Below, piece by piece: positions 6,947 to 10,307 of a stretch of 10,307 nt of DNA. Origin of the DNA: Pseudomonadota bacterium (GTDB lineage Bacteria > Desulfobacterota > Desulfovibrionia > Desulfovibrionales > Desulfovibrionaceae); NCBI GenBank assembly GCA_018822065.1, contig JAHJKV010000103.1:1-10307 (forward strand). The letters run 5' to 3'. The notes under the pieces were generated by a model that was not told the DNA's origin, did no database searches, and saw only the letters and a list, made by a program, of their open reading frames with translations. Each line of letters starts with the position of its first letter. The first letter of the stretch is position 1. The translations under genes were made by a program, and so were the position numbers.

Positions 6947-7822
6947 TCAGTGCTCAAAGCGCTCTTTGCGCAGGGCAACGATCTGGTCGCAGACCACGCC
7001 CATAAAAAAGGTCAGCAAACCGGAAATGAAGAAAGTAGAGGCAAGAACTGGAAATCCTTGGTCGCGGATGAGGGCTATGATGGTTCCGTAGACCAGGGAC
7101 GGGATGGCCTGCACTGCGGCCAGGGCTGTGAAGAAATTGAGTGCATCAAAAAGCACGAACAGGCGCAGGATGATCTGCAGGGTGCGCCAGCCGTCTCGGA
7201 ATATCTTGACCGTGGATGTCCCCTTACGGGCTTTGGTCTGGATGGGGGCATAGCCAAGCCGGTAACCGCGCCGCATCAAGATCAGGGTTGTAGTAGATGA
7301 GGCGGAGAACCCTTGGGGCAGCAGATGCAGGTAGCGTTTGAGCACTTCGGCCCGAAAGGCTCGAAGTCCTGAATTCAGGTCAGGAACAGGCGCTCGAGCG
7401 ACGATCTGTGCACAGTATTTCAATAACCGCTTTCCGGGTACTCTGGTGGTGACGACGTCTGACTCTTCGCCCCTGACTCCGATCACAGCGTCCTTTTCTC
7501 CGTTCAGCACGGGTTGAACGACAGCTCTGAGGTCCTCGGGTCGGTGTTGTCCGTCGGCATCATACCAGGCCACGACCGCACGTGTGGAACGACGGAAGGC
7601 GGTTTTGAGCGCTGAACCGTATCCGGTGTTGTGGCTGTGTTGCACAAGTGTAACACCTGCCATGCGAGAAGCGATACTGGCGGTGTCATCTGTTGAGCCG
7701 TCGTCGACCACGATGATTTCAGCGTCTGCAAATTGTTGCCGTAACTCAGTGAGGGTCCGCTCGATATTGAGTTCTTCGTTGAACGCCGGGATAAGAATAG
7801 AAAGTTGGTCAGTGTTTGTCAT
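6947..7822 (-). CDS. GT2-family glycosyltransferase, DPM1/ArnC-like polyprenyl-phosphate sugar synthase
   Basis: The 291-aa protein has a GT-A domain, with LSILIPAFNEE (7-17), VVDDGSTDDT (38-47) and a DxD metal site at Asp88-Asp90 (YDADGQH). DLNSGLRAFR follows, typical of DPM1-like enzymes. About two hydrophobic helices at the C-terminus (roughly 225-250 and 262-284) anchor it in the membrane, as in ArnC- and GtrB-like proteins. The family transfers a sugar from a nucleotide donor to polyprenyl phosphate on the cytoplasmic side. The product may be flipped by the small transporter encoded next and used by the GT-C enzyme at 2124-3692 (inference). ATG at 7822 lies inside the last codons of the preceding methyltransferase (14-nt overlap), suggesting translational coupling; no strong Shine-Dalgarno is visible. 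Confidence 0.88.
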   Translation of the reverse strand: MTNTDQLSILIPAFNEELNIERTLTELRQQFADAEIIVVDDGSTDDTASIASRMAGVTLVQHSHNTGYGSALKTAFRRSTRAVVAWYDADGQHRPEDLRAVVQPVLNGEKDAVIGVRGEESDVVTTRVPGKRLLKYCAQIVARAPVPDLNSGLRAFRAEVLKRYLHLLPQGFSASSTTTLILMRRGYRLGYAPIQTKARKGTSTVKIFRDGWRTLQIILRLFVLFDALNFFTALAAVQAIPSLVYGTIIALIRDQGFPVLASTFFISGLLTFFMGVVCDQIVALRKERFEH

Positions 7823-8435
7823 GGTGTGCCGGACTATGCTTTTTTTTAAATACGTATAAATTGTTCATCCAATAAACAAACCGACTATGATGCGCAAGGT
7901 GGTACCCTTGTTCAGCGAAGATGCGCACAATGTCTGAGGTCCAGATGCCCCCGGTTTCTCCCTCTTTCATCCCCTCGCGTTTTCGGTCTTCGCCATACCA
8001 CCAGAGCGCATGACCAACGGCACCCAAGAGGGGGTTGATCATGGTTACAACGATTTGGCCGTCTTGGGAAAGCAGACGGCATGCTTCGTCAACCACTGCT
8101 TCTCGATTCGGAATGTGGTTGAGGCATGCGATGAAGGTCACGGTGTCGAAGGAGCCATTTTCAAAGGGTAAATCCGCGGTGTTCTGGACCACCAAGCCGC
8201 CCCCCCCCCAATCGTGTACATCCACTCCAACTCCTTGCCCATGCAGCTTGACGAGGGTGTTGGGGCCGCAGCCGATATCCAGCAAGCGACACTGAACATG
8301 AGGGCGCACGGCAGCCAAGCGCTCTTCCTCCAAAGTGGTCCAGCCGAAGCGCGGCAGCCAGGCCTGATCGAAGAGCAGGAGCCTGAAGGGCAGACCAATA
8401 AAGTTCCAGAGACGGTGGAGGAAGGTTTCGTTCAT
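7809..8435 (-). CDS. class I SAM-dependent methyltransferase with G10 and A8 tracts
   Basis: The 208-aa protein has motif I LLDIGCGPN (51-59), the acidic ribose-binding residue in GVGVDVHD (Asp72), the loop NTADLPFENGSFDTV and FIACLNHIPN. It is a SAM-dependent methyltransferase of the UbiE-like Methyltransf_11/25 type; the substrate is unknown. ATG at 8435 was chosen because GAGG sits 5 nt upstream (8444-8441). A longer form from ATG 8531 would run back into the preceding methyltransferase gene and adds a Pro/Ala-rich stretch outside the fold. The codons for Gly77-Gly80 contain ten consecutive G, and the 3' end has eight consecutive A (7847-7840). Here both tracts leave the frame open. The gap to the previous gene is 11 nt and the overlap with GT2 is 14 nt. 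Confidence 0.85.
   Translation of the reverse strand: MNETFLHRLWNFIGLPFRLLLFDQAWLPRFGWTTLEEERLAAVRPHVQCRLLDIGCGPNTLVKLHGQGVGVDVHDWGGGGLVVQNTADLPFENGSFDTVTFIACLNHIPNREAVVDEACRLLSQDGQIVVTMINPLLGAVGHALWWYGEDRKREGMKEGETGGIWTSDIVRIFAEQGYHLAHHSRFVYWMNNLYVFKKKHSPAHHDKH
7840..7847 (-). repeat. A8 homopolymer (T8 on plus strand) at the 3' end of the methyltransferase gene
   Basis: Coding-strand codons read TTT AAA AAA AAG near the C-terminus (VFKKKH). The run includes A AAA AAG, a heptamer known to promote -1 ribosomal slippage. Loss of one A at the DNA level would open the frame into the GT2 start with no stop between. A -1 ribosomal slip would end after one more codon (GCA TAG). Confidence 0.8.
8200..8209 (-). 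repeat. G10 homopolymer (C10 on plus strand) inside a methyltransferase gene
   Basis: Ten consecutive C on the plus strand are ten G on the coding strand, encoding part of Gly77-Gly80 just after the SAM ribose-binding Asp72. Translating both slipped forms by eye gives a stop about 16-23 codons later: loss of one G ends at a TGA at 8140-8138, gain of one G ends at TGA within the codons for PFEN. The tract length fits known slipped-strand phase-variation loci. Confidence 0.9.
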
Positions 8436-8440
8436 GCTGG

Positions 8441-8444
8441 CCTC
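8441..8444 (-). promoter_or_regulatory. Shine-Dalgarno GAGG deciding the start at 8435
   Basis: GAGG on the minus strand sits 5 nt before ATG 8435, in the short gap after the upstream methyltransferase gene. It favours MNETF as the true N-terminus. Confidence 0.55.
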
Positions 8445-8446
8445 GG

Positions 8447-9136
8447 TCAGGTTTTTTCTAGGAGCAACACTTGGCTGATGCCGAACAGTGGCAGCCTGAA
8501 TGGGAGGAGCCGCAGTAGGGGGAAAAGCCATTGGGGAGTTTTGTTGGGGAAGATGAGGCCGCCGATGGTGCTCCAGACGATCCGCAGCCCGGCTTGTTTG
8601 GCTAGGCCGGGAAGGTGGGAAAACGTGTTCCTTCGGACCCAGGAGTGCTCCTTATCCACATAGGAAAAGGCGAGCTGGGCTGGATTATATGGATTGGGTT
8701 CAAAGATGAGAACAAACCGTTTCGAGACCCTACGCATTTCAATCATTGCCGTCCGAGGAGTTTCCACATGGTGGAGCAGTTCCCAAGTGTACACGAGATC
8801 GAATGTATTGTCCGCGAAGGGGAGAGCGCAGGCGTCGGCCAGGGCTTTTTTCGAGTGCGTGTTCCCTCGCAGCATATGCAGGGAGGCGTCGCAGCAGACG
8901 ATTTCCCAATCGTCGGGGGCGTACAGTGTGGAGAAACCATCACCGCAGCCGAGATCAAGAGCCGTGTGTACTTCGCTGGCATCAAGATGTCTTTTGATCA
9001 TCTGCCATCGTTGGCTGGCGAAGTAGCGCACGATGGGATGGTCGCTTCTTCGGAAACCGTGCTCCTGTTCCCAGTAGACCCGCTGGTCTTCGTCGGTGGT
9101 CGTTTGGCGAAGCGTTTCAAGTTCAGGATGCTTCAT
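8447..9136 (-). CDS. class I SAM-dependent methyltransferase (UbiE-like)
   Basis: The 229-aa protein has motif I ALDLGCGDGF (59-68), the strand-2 acidic residue in IVCCDAS, ADACALPFADNTFDLVY and WELLHHVETP, a textbook Methyltransf_11-type SAM site. The second half is more variable and probably binds the substrate. It ends in a hydrophobic and basic stretch (LFPLLRLLPFRLPLFG) that could touch the membrane (inference). ATG at 9136 forms an ATGA overlap with the stop of the upstream glycosyltransferase, the usual sign of translational coupling; a TTG at 9163 in the same frame is less likely. The next methyltransferase begins 11 nt after its stop. The two share only the fold's motifs, so they look like distinct enzymes acting in series, not a recent duplication. 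Confidence 0.85.
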   Translation of the reverse strand: MKHPELETLRQTTTDEDQRVYWEQEHGFRRSDHPIVRYFASQRWQMIKRHLDASEVHTALDLGCGDGFSTLYAPDDWEIVCCDASLHMLRGNTHSKKALADACALPFADNTFDLVYTWELLHHVETPRTAMIEMRRVSKRFVLIFEPNPYNPAQLAFSYVDKEHSWVRRNTFSHLPGLAKQAGLRIVWSTIGGLIFPNKTPQWLFPLLRLLPFRLPLFGISQVLLLEKT

Positions 9137-10307
9137 GGATTTTCTCTGGTCGTACTGATGCAATTTTCCCAGAAGGCGAGTCGGTCAAGAAAGGTACGAT
9201 CTGTGGAGAGATGCGCAACGGCATATTCCCGCAGTTTGTTCGCGACTTTTTCGGGATTGGCTTTGATGCGTTCAAGCCAAAGGCGTAGAGCCGTTTCCAC
9301 ACCGTTCAGATCCGCAGGATCGACAATGCTGCCGAGGTCGTGTTCCTCCAGAAAGGCGTGACCAGAGCGGATGCTCAGTACGGGCTTGCCACAGGCGAGA
9401 TACTGTCTGACCTTCTGAGAGCAGTTACCCTCGCGTTCAATCCGAATGGGCTCAAAAAAAGAAAAACAGATATCCATTGCGTTGACCAATTTGGGGACCT
9501 CGGGATAGCTGATCCAACCCAGCAAATGGCAGCGGTCCGCCACGCCGAGTTGCTTGGCCCGGATTTTGAGTTCTTCCATGCCGTTGTCCCAACCCGCAGC
9601 AAGCACGGCAGCTTTTGGAAAGTCGATGAGTAGGCGGGGGAGCAGTTCTATCATTTCGCGCACCCCGCGGCTGCTTGGCGATGTTCCGATAAAGCCAAGC
9701 ACGGGCCATGCCCCATCAACTTCGAGGCCTGGAAGAACCCCGGCTGCGGGAGTGAAGTGGTCGATATTGGCCGCATTCGGCACAAGGACAATGGATTCAT
9801 CGCTGCCAAGGAGGTTGATGGCCTGGCGGTGGACCCCCTCAATGGCCACGTCCATGCCCAAAGCGCGGCGGATAATCTGTTTTCGCATCATGTTGCCCAG
9901 TCCTCGGAGCAGGCCATCGATCCAAGAGGAGGGCGGTTCGTTGTACCACCATTCTCCAAGGGTCTTCAGAAATAAGCGACGTTTGTGACGTACCTGCAAC
10001 AGCCAGGGAATGACGGGGATAGCTGGCAGGCGCAGGCAAATGATATCAATGTCGTTTTCAGTGCACATTTGGTCGATGCTTTTGGCGACCTCCAGGCAAC
10101 AACCCACATAGCGGAAGAGGTTTCGTATCCGGGGCAGACTGTAAAACAGGACGTTCACGTCTTCAAGGTGAGGGACGGTCGAGGAGGGATTCGGCAGCAC
10201 GCACCAGGCGCCTTTGCCCAGGCGCTTGGCCATGCAGCGTGTGAATTCGAACTCGTTGGTGCCCGGTCCATCAGGCAGGGAGATGTCATATCCGCAAAAG
10301 TAGAGCA
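9133..10307 (-). CDS. GT4-like (GT-B fold) glycosyltransferase, 5' end beyond right edge
   Basis: The frame stays open from the stop at 9133 to the window edge, giving 390 codons. The ATG at 10233 is internal: the residues before it (YFCGYDISLPDGPGTNEFEF) look like the start of a GT4 protein, with its glycine-containing loop near the N-terminus. Only a few codons are probably missing. The inter-domain region has VLVPNAANIDHF, the common PNGxD-like motif, and the C-terminal domain opens with VLGFIGTSPSSRGV. The donor-site helix reads CSQKVRQYLACGKPVLS, where most relatives have Glu at the Gln (codon 9405-9403). The sugar donor and acceptor are unknown; it presumably extends a lipid-linked glycan in the cytoplasm. 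It is the first visible gene of the right block and overlaps the next by 4 nt (ATGA). Confidence 0.85.
   Translation of the reverse strand, partial: LYFCGYDISLPDGPGTNEFEFTRCMAKRLGKGAWCVLPNPSSTVPHLEDVNVLFYSLPRIRNLFRYVGCCLEVAKSIDQMCTENDIDIICLRLPAIPVIPWLLQVRHKRRLFLKTLGEWWYNEPPSSWIDGLLRGLGNMMRKQIIRRALGMDVAIEGVHRQAINLLGSDESIVLVPNAANIDHFTPAAGVLPGLEVDGAWPVLGFIGTSPSSRGVREMIELLPRLLIDFPKAAVLAAGWDNGMEELKIRAKQLGVADRCHLLGWISYPEVPKLVNAMDICFSFFEPIRIEREGNCSQKVRQYLACGKPVLSIRSGHAFLEEHDLGSIVDPADLNGVETALRLWLERIKANPEKVANKLREYAVAHLSTDRTFLDRLAFWENCISTTRENP

Noticed and set aside
8615..9361. Plus-strand open frame of 248 codons
   Set aside because: It is antisense to the methyltransferase and glycosyltransferase on the minus strand, which carry clear family motifs; it has none.
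10231..10233. ATG 10233 as the start of the right-edge glycosyltransferase
   Set aside because: The frame is open to the edge and the residues before it form a typical GT4 N-terminus (GPGTNEF loop), so the true start lies outside the window.

Overview
The window is part of a bacterial surface-polysaccharide or glycoconjugate locus (O-antigen, capsule or exopolysaccharide type), almost certainly from a Gram-negative bacterium. The evidence is the gene content: two GT4-type glycosyltransferases, a GT-C membrane glycosyltransferase, a polyprenyl-phosphate-sugar-synthase-like GT2, a small EamA/SMR-type membrane protein, two glutamine-dependent asparagine-synthetase-like amidotransferases, three class I SAM methyltransferases and a membrane-anchored transglutaminase-fold protein. 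The DNA is moderately GC-rich. A deltaproteobacterial (Desulfovibrio-like) source is only a guess from overall style. No Wzx, Wzy, ABC exporter or initiating sugar-phosphate transferase is visible, so the locus extends beyond both edges. No RNA genes, insertion sequences or CRISPR arrays were seen.

Layout. Left block, minus strand, reading from 3692 down to 1: GT-C membrane protein, GT4 glycosyltransferase, transglutaminase-like membrane protein, then the first 53 codons of an AsnB-like amidotransferase cut by the left edge. Spacings are 3, 32 and 1 nt, which suggests one operon. Centre, plus strand, 3787-6490: a complete AsnB-like amidotransferase starting at GTG, then a SAM methyltransferase. 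A 94-nt divergent spacer separates these from the left block. Right block, minus strand, from the right edge down to 6532: a GT4 glycosyltransferase that is open to the right edge and lacks its start, two SAM methyltransferases, a GT2 and a 4-TM small transporter. The first junctions are a 4-nt ATGA overlap, an 11-nt gap and a 14-nt overlap; the GT2 and transporter are 46 nt apart. The centre and right blocks converge on a 41-nt spacer with no convincing terminator.

How the genes may work together (inference). The GT4 enzymes build a glycan on a lipid carrier. The AsnB-like enzymes use glutamine to amidate a sugar acid or another carboxylate. The methyltransferases add O- or N-methyl groups. 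The GT2, small flippase-like protein and GT-C protein could form a three-part pathway: charge polyprenyl phosphate with a sugar, flip it, and transfer the sugar on the periplasmic side.

Most notable observations: (1) a perfect G10 homopolymer inside one methyltransferase, where loss or gain of one G gives an early stop, so this is a candidate phase-variable switch; (2) an A8 tract at the 3' end of the same gene, where loss of one A would fuse it in frame to the GT2; (3) a transglutaminase-fold protein placed 1 nt before an asparagine-synthetase homologue, which superficially resembles the B/C enzyme pair of lasso-peptide systems but sits in a glycan locus and joins an amidotransferase with an intact Cys2.
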